Source of the DNA: Cladophialophora immunda
Taxonomy: Eukaryota; Ascomycota; Eurotiomycetes; Chaetothyriales; Herpotrichiellaceae
Length of the DNA stretch: 64,000 nucleotides
Direction of reading: 5' to 3'
NCBI RefSeq assembly: GCF_000835495.1
Contig: NW_015622541.1
Span: 5,766,001 to 5,830,000, forward strand
The notes under the pieces were generated by a model, which saw only the letters and a program-made list of their open reading frames with translations, was not told where the DNA came from and made no database searches. This document shows, piece after piece, positions 11,480 through 24,003 of this stretch; position 1 is the stretch's first letter, and each line of letters opens with the position of its first letter. Made by a program: the position numbers and the translations under genes.

Positions 11480-14400
11480 GATTATCTGCTATGGTTGAGG
11501 TGGTCAATGATGTAATAAAATCGAATCCGTATCGTGAGCAAGTGACACTGAGTTCCTAGGGGCTTCTCTCTGAGCGATAGACGAAAATAAACTCTTCAAA
11601 GAAAGTAGGAGCTCGAACTTATACCTGTTGGCGGAAATGCGAATGAAGTTCCGAAACACCAAGAGCAGTGCGGACTTTTGTTGGCGGCATGATGCCAAAG
11701 CATTCCTTGGCTTGCAGCAGCATCTTGGAGCTTCGGTGGTCCATCAAGTTTCAGGTGGAGAGTTCCACATCAGCCTTTGCTAAAGCCACGCTCATATCCA
11801 TCGGATTGAATTGATTGACAGGTAGCGGACCTCTTGCGCCTCCCCATATGGAGAGACCACTTGTGCAATGGGCAGTGCTATCGTTGCGGACACAGACCGC
11901 AGATTACCGGCACGCTCAGCCTCCTTGAAGCAAGATATCATCAGGTTGTCCCATCCAAAGTGAAGCCGACTCGCCGACAGATGTCGAACTTGGGGTTTCA
12001 GGAGGCACAGGAATGACAAATGTACTGCAGCAATGAGGCCATCAATGGCTATGCTTGCAGCCAGCCAGCCAGCCAAGCAGTGTCAATCACAACTGTACTC
12101 TGTATGCAGGTAGGAGCCAGTTGCTGACCTGTAAATCCTCTCTCCGAGCAATGCAGAAGGGGCGAAGAATGATGGACGCTGCCGATGGAGATGGGATCTG
12201 AGCCTGGCAGATCAGTCAGCACTTATGTAACTAGAATCGGGCTAGTCTTCATCTGGCAAGGTCGGCTTCCTTGGCACGAGTTTATCTTCAGGCCGCCACG
12301 AGCGTGGAGGCCGCAATCTCCTCACTGCCATTGATTCCATCATCAGGAACACCGCCCACCACGACTCTACTCACTCCGCCCGGACTTGCTGTACGCCGCG
12401 CCCCTACCTGTATCAAAGGAACGTCGGCATCATTGACCCCAAGCTGCTACAAATATACCCCCTGAGACTCTAAACCTCTTGGCTTTGTGGACTTTTTGTG
12501 GCTGTTCGCAGTATTTTGCTAGAAAGCCTCGTTGGCATCCGGGCTTGGTCCTCAAAACCTCACTCCGACATGCCAATGAATACAGTGGAAGCGATCTGCG
12601 CAGGATGATTTGCTAGGCTGAGCATACGTCTTTGGAGGAAACATTGGTCGAAGCAGCAGGGCCGATGGTCTCACACGCTCGACTGTGACACAACTTCCGG
12701 TGGGCTCACAGTCATACATCTATACGTTTGTCAAAGTTGGAATGCTGCAGGTGGCATCCTACAGTCCATGGCATCATGGTATCGACGGAGAAAAGGAACC
12801 GCCCTCCGAACTGAACCCAGAACCCTGTAAAGCTGCAGTCATCCGAACCACACTTTTCGATCCCGACATATATTTGCAAAAGACCGATGCTGGTCGGTCT
12901 CTGCCAATGCAACCGAGACAAGCTCAACACAGCCAGTTCAAGGTGTTGAGCTTGACTAAGGGCTTTTGAAACGGCGGAGCCATCGAGCAGGTATAGTTTC
13001 AGAACAACAATACGCAACAGAATCGGATGAGCAAGTGATAGCGAACCACGCCCACCCAAAGGAGAAATTCCAAACCTTGGCTTACTTACATGCAAGAAAA
13101 GTTGCCAAGCGGAAGACGCGCTGATCTTGGGTCCATTGTGTCTTGCACCTGCTATTATTGGTTTTCGTGTGTACCGGCAATTGTATCTTGGTACCTGGCA
13201 CTCCCCAACATTGCAATTACTTGTCGTGTTAGCACTGATTGACAGAGACGGCCCCCAGCCAAACTGCTATCGGCATATGTGGAGGTGTTCACGTGGCGAC
13301 AATAAGGCAGGAATCGAGACTTTGAACCGAAATAATCACTCAACGTGTCTCGATGGTCTCGAATGTAGAAGAGGAGAAGAGCAACTAAGAAATCAACCAC
13401 CTTGTGGGGCGTTGCCGACAAAATCTGCCCGAAAGATTCGCCCATGTAGCTTCTAAGGCAGACTCAGCTTGTCGATCAGTCAGGAGCCATGGCTTTGCGT
13501 CGCTGGCGAGTCTAGATTCTCTGGCAGAGGGTGCAAACCTCACACGATCCGAGCACAGTTGTTGTCCGTTCATGTCTTTCAGGGATTGAGAAGTGGACTC
13601 GGGGCGACCGAAGTCGTTGCTGTCCAGTCCAACATCAGGCCAGACTGCCCAAGTCGCACGCGTGGCCTCAGTACGGATAGTGCTCGAACTGTCCCACAGA
13701 TTGGCCACATTCGAGATCAAGGGAGATTCCCAGGGCTGCCCGTAAATGGTAACTAGCAACCAGTCCAGATCGACTTTGCCGCATCTGTTGGGCTTTACAC
13801 AACGGACTTACACAAGGAGCCGGAAGGACACAGAAGGGTCATCAGTAAAGTCCCACAGCTCCAAGACCAAGCTGTCGTCTAGACACGCGCCGTCCACAAG
13901 CATCAGGTATTGCACAGGAGTGTGGGAAGTGTGTGTGGATGCTGCAGCAACGGCACTCTTTTACCACAATGCCATGTACCTGGCATGATCAAGCATTCCC
14001 TGGTCCGCATCATTGTAGAAGTCCAGGTTGAACCCATTGGCATTATGATTATGTCCACAACCGCCGCAAGAGTCTGCCATTACTAGGGTGTCGCCCACTC
14101 TAGTACCAAGATTCCCAGAAAGGATAAACGGACATCCGATATCTAGCCGGCTCCTACAAGCATCACCCATACGGTAACTGGGGTAGTTGAGATTTCAACA
14201 TCAAGCCGCGATGGTTAGCCTCTTACCCCGGACTACGCTCGCCACAACTACTACGATTTCCAGAGCGAATGCGGGTATTTAGCTGTTAAGCACTTTTTTC
14301 TGATGATCAAACCGGAATACCGACGACTGGGGCTGGGGTCTTCGCTCCTGTGGGGTTCTTTCTTGTCTTGCGCTGGTGTTCGAGCCTTTAACGAAGCCTA

Positions 14401-15561
14401 GAGCGTGGAAAAGCCGGGTTTCTAGGGTTGCCGTTTTCGGCAAATGAATTGCGCAAATGCCCAGTCCAAGCGAACAGGATGGCGGCCTCCACCATCCAGG
14501 TGACTTGTTTGTCCGGGAGACACAACGTCTAGATATGATTCGGTTAGGGACGACGGAGCTTCATCCACTAAAGCACGAATCTCCGCACGTCGGCTTCAAA
14601 CAAATGGCCGGATCCCCAACCGGCTGGAGCACTCTCCTTACTACGGAGAACTCGATCACTGCCGACAAGCACACAAAAGAGTCCACAGATCTGTGAAGAT
14701 CAGAGTTGGAAACGTGGAGATCCTCAAGATTCCTGAGTCTTTGCAAAGCACAGGGACTCCGCCGCAGACTGCATCTTCCCAGGGGAGGGCTTCGAAAGTG
14801 CGTTCCTGGCCGCACTTCCGGACCCTGGCGCCTTGGATGCTAGCCCACGATTCTATGCCTGCTAATTACCATGAGAGATCTACTCGAACCAAGTTGGCCA
14901 CTATCATCCGCGAGCCTCTCTATTCCAAGGGATCGAATTCACTCCATACGCTACATAGGACACGAGCCGGACGACGGACGGGGATTATGACCGACACTCA
15001 TTCCGACAGCTCTCTTTTGACACGAGAATTGTGGTGATTACAAAAGTGTCTGTGCCTGTGATGAGGCAATGGATTGGCACTGGGGTCAAACAACCAGCCA
15101 TCTATTTACTGGGCGAGGCTGGGCTCTTGGAGCTCTCACCGACCTGGATGGCCCCCGGAGCGAGGGTCCATCTAGGCAGTGTTGCCCGCACATGTTCTGT
15201 TGGTCAGTGGGTCATTGCCGGCTTTTGGTTTAGTTTGCTCCAGCATTTTCCCCAGACCATCCCCCATGACGCCCAGGAAATGGCAAACTGGACAGCCATC
15301 CTACCTATCACAATCTAGCATTTGAATATCATTCGCCTCTGCGTGGGGCTCTGTCTCCTCCTCGTCGACAACGGTGAGCCTATCCCAGAATCGTCAAAGG
15401 TGCTTGGACCTTTCATTCCCAACTGCCTTAAAAAGGTGTTGGCCCTTTGATGGGTTCCTCAGATATATCAACTGACTCCCTGGAGGAGTTTGATATCCCA
15501 TTCAACCTCACCTGATCTTTGCCCTGGAGTCTCAGTTGACAACCGCAAACTCACCACCACA
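11480..15561. other. 4-kb gene-poor stretch
   Basis: No exon chain with a recognisable domain can be built on either strand, apart from a weak Cys-containing fragment at 13961-14170. A GCCA tetranucleotide patch lies near 12060. The sequence is not strongly AT-biased by eye, so massive RIP is not obvious. It may be long promoter DNA, a lncRNA region or decayed genes. Confidence 0.5.
13961..14170 (-). pseudogene. Possible relic exon of a secreted Cys-rich (barwin/RlpA-like) protein
   Basis: A 69-codon open frame contains VGDTLVMADSCGGCG followed by FNLDFYNDA. This pattern recalls the double-psi barrel of expansin, barwin or RlpA-like proteins, in which a conserved DxCxxC stretch precedes a LDLS-like strand. 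A plausible splice acceptor (ACCCCAG) lies just upstream of its TACCGTATG start. I could not find a signal-peptide exon or the rest of the fold. The resemblance is by eye only and could be chance. Confidence 0.2.
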
Positions 15562-17415
15562 ATGGCGACCTCGAGGCCTGATACCCTGAGGGCCCATTGG
15601 AAATGCATCACCGCATGCACCTTGATTAGCATGTGCCCATTTCAATATGGAGTTGATTTTGGTATCATCGGTGGTCTCCAGGCTATGCCTGGCTTTTTGG
15701 ATGTATGCTTGTCCAGGATGATGTGTGACCACGGATGGCAGCTCTAACGATGAGTAGGTCTTTGGGGAAAAGGACCCAACCTCGCCTATCGGATACAACA
15801 TCTCCCATACACGCCAGCAGCTGATCTCATCTCTCATGATTCTTGGTGCTTTCATCAGCTCCTCCTTTGCCGGTCCCCTTGCAAGGTACATCGGCCGAAA
15901 GATGTCCATCTGGATCGCGGCTCTGCTTTGTGTGGTGGCAAATGTTATAATGATGACCACCACCAGCATTGGGGCTCTGTATTTCGCTCGTTTCTTGATT
16001 GGCATTGCAAACGGCATGCTCATGACATTCTCGCAGCTGTATCTCCAAGAATGTGCTCCTGCGAAATATCGAGGTCTTGTCATTGGCCTTTTCCAGTCCT
16101 GGACGTCGATTGGCACTTTGGTTGGAACCATTATCGACAACTTCACCGTCAAGCTTGGAGGCAAGCAGCAATACATTGTTCCCCTTGGCATCATCTACAT
16201 TGTACCTGGATTTTTGTCTCTGGGGATGCTCTTTATCCCCGAAAGCCCTCGGTGGTTCCTTCTCCAGGACCAGGCCGAGAAAGCTCGCAAGGCCCTCTAC
16301 TGGCTCCGACCTTATCCCGAGACGGTCGAAGACGAGATCAAGGAGATCCAAGATGCCATCGCCGCCGAGCGAGCCTTGGCCAAGAGCGCTGACATTCTGG
16401 ACATGTTTCGCAACCCTGTTGATCGAAGACGCACTCTTCTGTCCATTGGGGCTGTTTCCCTCCAGGCGGCATCCGGTGCCATGTACATGATCTGTATGTT
16501 CTTCTGTGTGACTCTTCTCGGTAACATACCGTGCTAACTAAGAAACTCCAGCATACGGCACGTATTTCTTCGAAATGGCTCATGTCGGTTCGGCATTCGA
16601 AAACTCGTGCATTCTTGTTGCCGTTGGCGTGGCCGCCATCTTGATCAACAGCGCCGTCATTACCAAATGGGGTCGGAGGCGAGTCTTCCTGACTATCGGC
16701 ATGATCCTTTGTGGTATCACGCAACTCATCGTCGCCGTTGTATATGACAAACAAGGCCCAAGCACTTCAACCGGACGAGTGAGTTTTCTTGGGCAACTCT
16801 GATGATCTATCTTGAATCACTCTGCTAACGGAATCTGTGTAGGTTATTGTCGGCGTCTCGGTTGTCTATATTGTCGGCTACAATGGCATGGTTGCAACCT
16901 ACGCATGGCTCTGCGGTGGCGAGTTCCCGTCGCAGCGCCTCCGAAGCTACACATTTGGTCTGGCGGCGTCGATTGGCTTTTTGGGGGCCTGGCTCGCCAC
17001 TTTCACCGCTCCATATTTCATCAACCCCGATTCTCTGAACTGGGGTCCAAAGTATGGATACATCTGGACACCGTCTTGCTTGCTCGGCGCGCTGTGGACG
17101 TGGTTTTACCTGCCGGAGGTAAAGAACAGGACTTTTGAGGAAATTGATGAAATGGTGAGTTCGAACAAAGGATTCAAGGCTCTTCCCCAAAACGACACAC
17201 ATTGCTGACTCTTTGCCGTTGTGCAGTTCGAGGCACGCCTTCCAGCTCGCCAATTTCGAAAGTACAAGTGTGTGGGATCAGTCGCCGCTGTGGCGATGGC
17301 TGCGAAGGAGGATGGAAGCAGTGCCAGCGAAAAGGATCACGCTGAAGTCAGGCATGAAGAGGTCATTTTTGGCAACGAGAAAGTTGCGACTGAGGCTGCG
17401 GTTGCCATCGGTTGA
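15562..17415 (+). CDS. MFS sugar transporter (SP family)
   Basis: Five exons, 15562-15702, 15758-16493, 16552-16778, 16843-17154 and 17227-17415, give 534 aa. The SP-family marks are present: YGVDFGIIGG in helix 1, GRKM after helix 2, PESPRWFL at the end of helix 6, GRRRVF in the second half, and PEVKNRTFEEIDEMF after helix 12. The last exon adds a 63-residue hydrophilic tail. These carriers import hexoses or alpha-glucosides by proton symport or facilitated diffusion. Helix motifs resemble alpha-glucoside/maltose permeases somewhat more than quinate carriers, but cargo is uncertain. It is followed on the same strand by a FAD monooxygenase with no obvious functional link. Confidence 0.9.
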
Positions 17416-18648
17416 ACGTGAACCGCTGGACGAAGCGTTCAGACTGTCAAGCGCCTCGAAAGCACAGGCAGGGTTCAAGTGGCTCACGAGCTACCTGGGA
17501 TGCGCGTACCTGATGTTCTTGTACCCGCGCAGTAGATATTGGTTTTGGTGGGAACAACAAGTGCAAGGTCAACGTGAAGCGGTGAAATCGGCACTTTCTG
17601 CCACCATCAAAGCATGTGAACTTTGTCTATATTGGGTCCCAGCCCTCTCGTCCTATTGTGTATACCTCGAACTGCCGTTGAGACTCGTCCAGCCGTACAC
17701 CAATGGCAGTGAGGAACCTACCACAAGCCTTGTGTCAGGAAGAGTCGGCTGTCAAAAGAGCCTGTCTGCAATTGTTCCGTTTCTGGAAACAGTTGTTGAT
17801 GCAATCATTCATCCTTTGCCGAGAGGCCTCCCTTATGCAGTCCACATGGTCGACAAGTGTCGTCGGCTGGGTTGATTAGATCCCCAGGCATTTCCACCTC
17901 ATTGGTATTTTTGCGCCCGGATCTTTGGCTTCTCAAGTAAGCCGACCTCTGACAACTGCACATGCAAGGGGCCAGGCGGTGAGTGGTCGTCGTAAGATTC
18001 ATTCTTGGTGGCCGTTGCAAAAGTGCAGCGGAGGCGTTGGAGGTTGCCTGCGCCTTGAGACGACGGAAGAGGCCGTAGGAAAATCCCCCACCGGCGCAGT
18101 GCTTACTGGGCCACTGCTCAACCACTTGCGATCGAGCCCAGATCACAGGCGATAAGAACTCTACTCGCGAAGCCCGAATCCCAAAAGTCGGCAACCGACA
18201 AAGCTTCCCTCCCTTGTTGCGGCCCAACCAGATGGGCGGATAGGCGAGAGGAATGCCCACACCACCAACACCCAGGGCGCAGCTGCACGTGGAACGAGCG
18301 CAGTTGGGCTGGAACTTACCACCATCACCATCACCACCACCATCAGCTTACGGATCTGGGGCTGACTCAGGGCAATCCCAAGCGCGTCTGGGCTCTCGGT
18401 GGACTCTCTCAGGCGTCATGGCCAAAGTGAAGTGATAAGTCGATTTCTGATGCTCCGAGCTGATTGGGAAGCAGATCGGTGCGAAGAGTGTCACCATCCA
18501 TTCACTTTAAAGCCCCGAGTTCGACTTGAAGCGCCCCTCCTTCCAGAAAGATGGCTCTCACACCCTCTGTTCGTGACTTCGCCTTCGCTCACTCGGCTGA
18601 GGCCTGCACCACACCGAGCGACGCGAGACTTGGACGCTGGAACCAGAC
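17416..18648. other. Intergenic, no gene seen
   Basis: 1.2 kb between two plus-strand genes. The open frame running past the transporter stop is in another frame and has no domain. A short CAT/CAC simple repeat occurs around 18319-18345. Confidence 0.5.
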
Positions 18649-20649
18649 ATGTCAATAGATGCCATGCACGACTATCTCATTGTTGGAGCCGGCAAGTCGA
18701 ACTTCCCCCCCTCCAATCATGCATTGCCGATCGCTAACGGTACTTCAGGCCCCTCGGGGCTGTGCGCCGCAAAGACGATACGCGAATGCGATGCTGAGGC
18801 TCGGGTGAAGATTCTGGACTCTGTAGGTCATCGCGGGAGCCGGACAACTGGCCTCATCACATGCTGATTTGCTCTCTGCCAGAACAAAACCGTCGGTGGT
18901 GTGTGGTCCAAAGAGAACCTCTATCCTGGCCTGAAGACGAACAATATCCGCGGCGGCATCGACTTCTCGGACTTCCCCATGCATGATGGCTTTGGCGTGC
19001 CTGAGGGCCAGCATGTCTCCGGCGAAGCGATGCATGAGTATATCAAGGCATATGCCGAACACTTTGATCTCTTGCGATTGATCGATTTCGACTCAACCGT
19101 CACCGAGGTCTGGAAGCTCAAAGGCATCCAAGGCTGGAATGTCAAACTTGGGTCAGGGGTCGATCTGCAGGCACACAAGTTAATCATCGCGACAGGTGTC
19201 ACCAATGTGCCACACAGACCAGCATTGAGTGGCTCCGAAGATTTTGGAGGTCCAATCATGCACTCGGCGGAACTGGGAATGCAAGGCAGCGCTCTCACCG
19301 ACGATTCCAAGGTCGAAACCATAGCGGTGCTTGGTGGAGGAAAGTCTGCCTATGATGCCGTCCATCTCGCTGGCAAAGCGGGTAAGAAAGTGGAATGGAT
19401 CATCAGAAAATCAGGCAAAGGCCCCGAATGGATCTTCCCAGCCCATACCATGGGACCACTCCAAGCAGTACGAGAAAAGCTCCCAGCAAGGAGATTCGTC
19501 TCCTTCTTCAGCCCGTGCCTGTGGAATGACGGGTTCAGCTGGATCAGAAACTTCCTGCACTTCACGAAGCTCGGCAAGATCATCTCCCAAGGCTTCTGGA
19601 CCAATCTTCACAAGGCGACTCTGGACGACTGCGGCATGCTGAAGGATGAGAGAACCAAGGTCTTGGAGCCGGAGCAGAGGTACGTGTCACTTGTTTCTTC
19701 CGGGAATCCGCAGCTCATCTGACATCTCATAATTAGCCCCTTTTGGTACGGCACCGCATCTGGAATCTACAGCTACGAGAAGGACATCTACGAGATGCTC
19801 AAGACCGGCCAGGTGCGTGTCCACCGCGAAGATGTACTCCGCCTCTCCAAAGGCGCCATCAACTTTGCTAGTGGCTTCTATGTCAAAGCCGACGCTCTGG
19901 TCACCGCGACTGGCTTCTCTGCAAAGTCCACCCTCAAATTCATCCCAGACACCATGCATGCCGACCTTGGTATCCCGTCGACCAGTTACACCCCAGCGCA
20001 GTATAGCTTCTGGCAGGACCTGAGTGACAAGGCCGACCTGGCCATCGCGTCCAAATTCCCCCGTCTAGTTGCCGGGCCGTTCAAATCACCCACCTCGACC
20101 GTGATCCAACCATTCAACCCAGGCATGGATCGGGAGGCCAACTACACGCCGTTCCGACTCTACCGCGCCATCGCACCGCCTGGCCCGACTCGAGACGGCG
20201 ACAACTCGCTCGTATTCATCAGCATGTTCTCGAACCTGGCCAACACACCGCGATGCGAGCTGCAATGTCTCTGGGCGTACGCGTATCTCAACCACAAACT
20301 CGAAATCGACTCGTCCACGGTATTCGGCGAGGCGGCGCTGATGGCACAGTACGCGAAACACCGCGCCCCATACGGCCACGGCCGATTCTTCCCTGACCTG
20401 GTCTTCGACCAAGTGCCGTACATGGACCTACTCCTGCAGGACCTCAAGCTAAAGTACTGGCGGAAAGGGAATTTCTTCGCGGAACTGTTCAGCCCCTACA
20501 TGGCTAAGGACTACAAGGGGGTCGTGCAGGAATGGCTCAGCAAGAACTCGAGTTCGAAGAAGGAAGAATCGTCAAACAAGTCCAAGGCGAAAGCTGAGGA
20601 GGCCAGGGATCTAGAACGTGAACCACTCCTAAACGGCAAGGCGACATGA
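18649..20649 (+). CDS. FAD-dependent monooxygenase (FMO/CzcO-like)
   Basis: Four exons, 18649-18691, 18749-18822, 18883-19679 and 19737-20649, give 608 aa. GAGPSG (13-18) binds FAD and is split by the first intron, whose donor is GCAAGT, a GC-AG intron. GGVWSKENLYPGL matches the FMO/BVMO fingerprint after the first Rossmann strand. GGGKSAYD starts at residue 190 and is the NADPH site. A TATGFSAKS motif lies in the C-terminal half. The final 45 residues are Lys/Glu/Ser-rich and probably disordered. The enzyme should hydroxylate or insert oxygen into a small metabolite using NADPH. The substrate is unknown. It is longer than yeast FMO1 and lacks an obvious signal peptide. Confidence 0.9.
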
Positions 20650-22350
20650 GGAAAATCTGCTCGGCACCGCGGCGCTTGCGCTTCTTGGACTCGAACCAGG
20701 CTCTACACGACTATAGGAATAATCGATTGACCAGCTGACCGGCCTACTATTCCTACTCACTGAATCTCTACACATCAGAATCACTGCGGCGCATTAAGCC
20801 TTTGCCATTATCTTTCTCACGACGGGATGGATGGACGGATGGATATGCACAGACACAAAGAGGTGTTGTGTTGAGCCCAAGCGATCTTCTCTTTCTCCAT
20901 TCTCTCCCAACCGGACTTTTGCGCGTGGACCAGGTCATGTCAGCTCGGGTCGGGCCAGGATTTGTTCCATGTGGCGCATGAGGGGGATTGTTACCTTGGG
21001 TCGAGATGAATTAACTTGAGTCCCCGGATCTTGCACCTTTTGCTCTTCAGGCCCGACTTGCTTTTTCTACCATTATGTTTTATGCCGGTCGCGACAAACC
21101 GAGGGTGAAGACGGGGGGAGATACAAGGGTCGAGGAGAAGAACTGTGATCACTGGACGGAATGGAGGGCTAGACGGACTGGTGTGATCTGCTTTACCATT
21201 CGACACAACCCCCCGGGCGATGATCGCAACGATGACAATGAGCAATGAAGCATGAACAATGACTGATAAAATGACGACCGAGGATCCATACACTGAACTG
21301 ATCGAGAGATCGTTCCTCTTTTTCTGGGCAAGCACCTAGACTTAGATAGACACCAATGAGGGCGATGTTTAGATTCTCCCGAAATCAACAAGTCAATTTC
21401 TCGTTTCCAGTTCCAGTTCCATTTGTCTTTGTGACTGACTGAATCATGAACCCCTTCGCCACAAAAATTGTAGATTATCTAGTATTACAAACGGATGACA
21501 CACGCCGTCCATCTGGGAGTGATCATGCGCTATAATCCAACTGGGTTCATCAACTCTGTACCTCCCCCGCCACCACCACCACCACCACCACCGTGGTTCC
21601 ACCGGAACAATGGGCCTAAACAAGCCAGAGTAAGTATGCCGATTAAGTACCAACTACGTTGATTCATGAGCACATCGCAAAAGGACTGTACTTGGGTAGT
21701 AAGAATGCGAGCCAAGGCTGACTCGCTGAGTAAGCCCCATTCGTTGACGACGGGACAGGTGAGAAACCCTCAAAAAGGCAAGTTAGAGCAGGACGGGATA
21801 GGATGGGATAGGGACAGGGAAGGGGACAGAAGAACTAATTTCCAGGGCGAAATGTATTGTGGTACAGTTGGTAAGTAAGTAAGTGAGTGAGTGAGTACTC
21901 GTAATTAAATGAGTGAGTAAACAAATAAGCAAGCAAGCCAACAACAAGCAAGCAAAGAAATGAGTAAGCAAGTAATAGTAGCAGCTGGTATTCCCGGGGC
22001 ACCGCCTTTTGGTCCCAGAAACGCCCGAAAGTGGATATACCCCATTGCCCGACGTGGTAAGAAAGAAAGAAGAACACTATAGCTGCAACAAGAATCGATC
22101 CCAGACCTCCGCGACGCAGAGAGGTGCTGCAAACTTCCTTCGGCTTCCCGTAGTAGAGAAGCTCGGATATTGTCACACAAGTTTCAAACAAAATTGGGGG
22201 GGAAATGTAACAAAAGAATAGAAAAGAGAAAAGATAAGAAAAAGGGCCCAAGCATCTCCCTCGTCTCCCTCCCCGCCGTACCGACTCTTAAAAATCATAA
22301 CACCACGACGAATCAGTGATTGTTGGTTTTCCCTTCCCGCGCATCCCGGC
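20650..22350. other. Intergenic with simple repeats
   Basis: 1.7 kb without a supported gene. It contains a CAC trinucleotide run at 21571-21592 and a tetranucleotide tract (TAAG/TGAG/CAAG-type units) over roughly 21871-21980. Open frames covering these are products of the repeats. Confidence 0.55.
21871..21980. repeat. Tetranucleotide microsatellite tract
   Basis: Imperfect 4-nt units (TAAG, then TGAG, then AAGC-like) repeat across about 110 bp. It is noncoding by position and probably length-variable between strains. Confidence 0.7.
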
Positions 22351-22782
22351 TCAAGAACCTTGTCGGCCCTGGTGCCACGCATACCTCATGTTCTTGTTAT
22401 TGTAGTCCCTGCACCCTGCGGGGACGGCATCGGGAGCGGCGACCAGGGTGGTGGTGGAGGAGTCCGTCGACGGCGAGTAGGCGTAGGTGGCGGCAAAGTC
22501 GTGACCCTTGCCGTCCTTAGCGTAGCGGAGTTTGAAGTCGCGGCACCCGACGGGGAAGTCGGACTCGGACGTCGAGCGCGTCGACGAGGCGCTGGACACG
22601 CTCGTACAGTACGGGTAGGTCTGGTTGAAGTCGTAGCCCTTGCCGTCCTTGGCGTAGCGGGCGTAGACGGTGTCGCGGCAGCCCTTGGGGGTGGACGTCC
22701 GTGTCGACGAGGACGAGGAGCTGATCGAGGCGCTGCTCGAGGACAGGCGGGAGAAGATGGATGGACGCTTGGATGTCGACAT
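22351..22782 (-). CDS. Small Ser-rich protein with three GCRD repeats, unknown function
   Basis: I do not recognise this gene. From the ATG at 22780-22782 it encodes 143 aa; an upstream in-frame ATG at 22854 would add 24 residues. The first 32 residues are mostly Ser. GCRD then occurs at 34-37, 79-82 and 123-126, a period of 44-45 residues. In the first two units it is followed by RYAKDGKG, an aromatic-Asp-Phe step and T-Y-x-Y. The third unit stops early after RYA. A GTATGC donor-like site at that point leaves room for a missed 3' exon. There is no signal peptide or membrane segment, so a cytosolic or nuclear protein is likely. The one conserved Cys per unit could bind a partner or metal. Confidence 0.6.
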   Translation of the reverse strand: MSTSKRPSIFSRLSSSSASISSSSSSTRTSTPKGCRDTVYARYAKDGKGYDFNQTYPYCTSVSSASSTRSTSESDFPVGCRDFKLRYAKDGKGHDFAATYAYSPSTDSSTTTLVAAPDAVPAGCRDYNNKNMRYAWHQGRQGS

Positions 22783-24003
22783 GTTGTAATTGGTATGGTG
22801 GCCTTGGGATGTGTTTGTTGCGACGAGAAAGGAGGGGTGGGGTTCAATGAGCACTTCGATTTATGTGAGTTTGCAATTGAGTATTGGTCTCTGTTTCCTG
22901 TATTCGTTGCTTGATGTCTAGAATCACATCCTCAAAGACAGGACGAAGGGGGGATACTTATATCTTGAAGCCCTGGTACCACGTCTGATATACACAGTAA
23001 GCCGTCCCCCTGGCTTTGCCGGCCTCACCGTCTTGCGCGCATCAATGCTTTCCAATAATCGCCCACCACACTGACCAAGCGATGTCATAGTGTCTGTGAC
23101 ACTCGGTGAGCTATACGAAGCAACAGGTGGCTGTGAGCGCCGCAGGTGCTAGGGCTGAGTCGGAACTGGAAAAACATCCAACCCGAACAGCCTGTCGCAG
23201 GAAGCCATCTCACCGTGACAGCAACCATGACAGAAAGAGCAACCGTCTCGGGGACTCGATGAAGGGCAAGATTGCGACCGAGTGATTCAAGCCCTGTCGA
23301 ACCAGCGTAGCGTCAACCACGCCCCAGCCAGCCCTGGGCTGGGTTTGCTGTACCCAGCCATCTGGCATGGAATCGGGCAGCGGGGAGTCACTGAAAAGGA
23401 GATATTCGACGCGATGGCGTTACAGCGAGCGCCCATGGGCGAATCAAGATTGCAGAGTCTTTCAGCAAATTTGGCGTTCATGATGGTTGCGGTAAGCGTT
23501 CAGGGTCGGTTGCAGAAGGTTGGAGGGGCTGAGCCCAGCTGGAGTCTCCGAGAAACACGAGATGGTCAGTTTGCGCAGGGAAAGTGACTAGCGGCATGGC
23601 ATTGCTGAATGACCAAACAACTTCCCCAAAGACCACAAGCCGGGAATGCGAGCCTTTCCCATTTCGACGGACTCACATCTTCCGGTAAACGTGCACCTAC
23701 GAGGTACAAATCTAGCTCGAGGCTATTGGTTGCGCCTGGAATGATTTGGCGGTGATAATGACAATACGCCATCGCAATCTCTGGTCCGGGTCTTTGTGGT
23801 CCCGTCATTGGAACCTGCCCTGGCGGCGTTTCAGGCAGCCACTGGGAAGGCCAAAGGTCCCTGATTCCCGAGCAGACAAATGCAGGTCCAAATCATGTCA
23901 TACAACGTGTCCTTCTGTACGGGTCGGCGTGCATCTTCGTGTGGACAGAGTGATGGGTCTGGAGGTCTCGACCATTCTCTTGACCGCATCCCAAGTATCA
24001 GAT
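22783..24003. other. Intergenic, no gene seen
   Basis: 1.2 kb upstream of the GCRD-repeat gene and downstream of the channel gene. I see no coding signal. Confidence 0.5.

Noticed and set aside
15532..16351. Overlapping minus-strand frames
   Set aside because: Antisense to the sugar transporter, which is supported by five in-phase exons.
17213..17875. 220-codon plus-strand frame downstream of the sugar transporter
   Set aside because: Out of frame with the last exon, and no domain or splice structure supports it.
20680..20700. B-box-like sequence on the minus strand (GGTTCGAGTCC), possible tRNA
   Set aside because: The T-stem has a mismatch and no acceptor stem, D-arm or anticodon arm could be folded around it.
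22360..22914. 184-codon plus-strand frame opposite the GCRD-repeat gene
   Set aside because: Gly/Val/Arg-rich sequence typical of antisense to Ser-rich coding DNA. The minus strand shows a true repeat at protein level.
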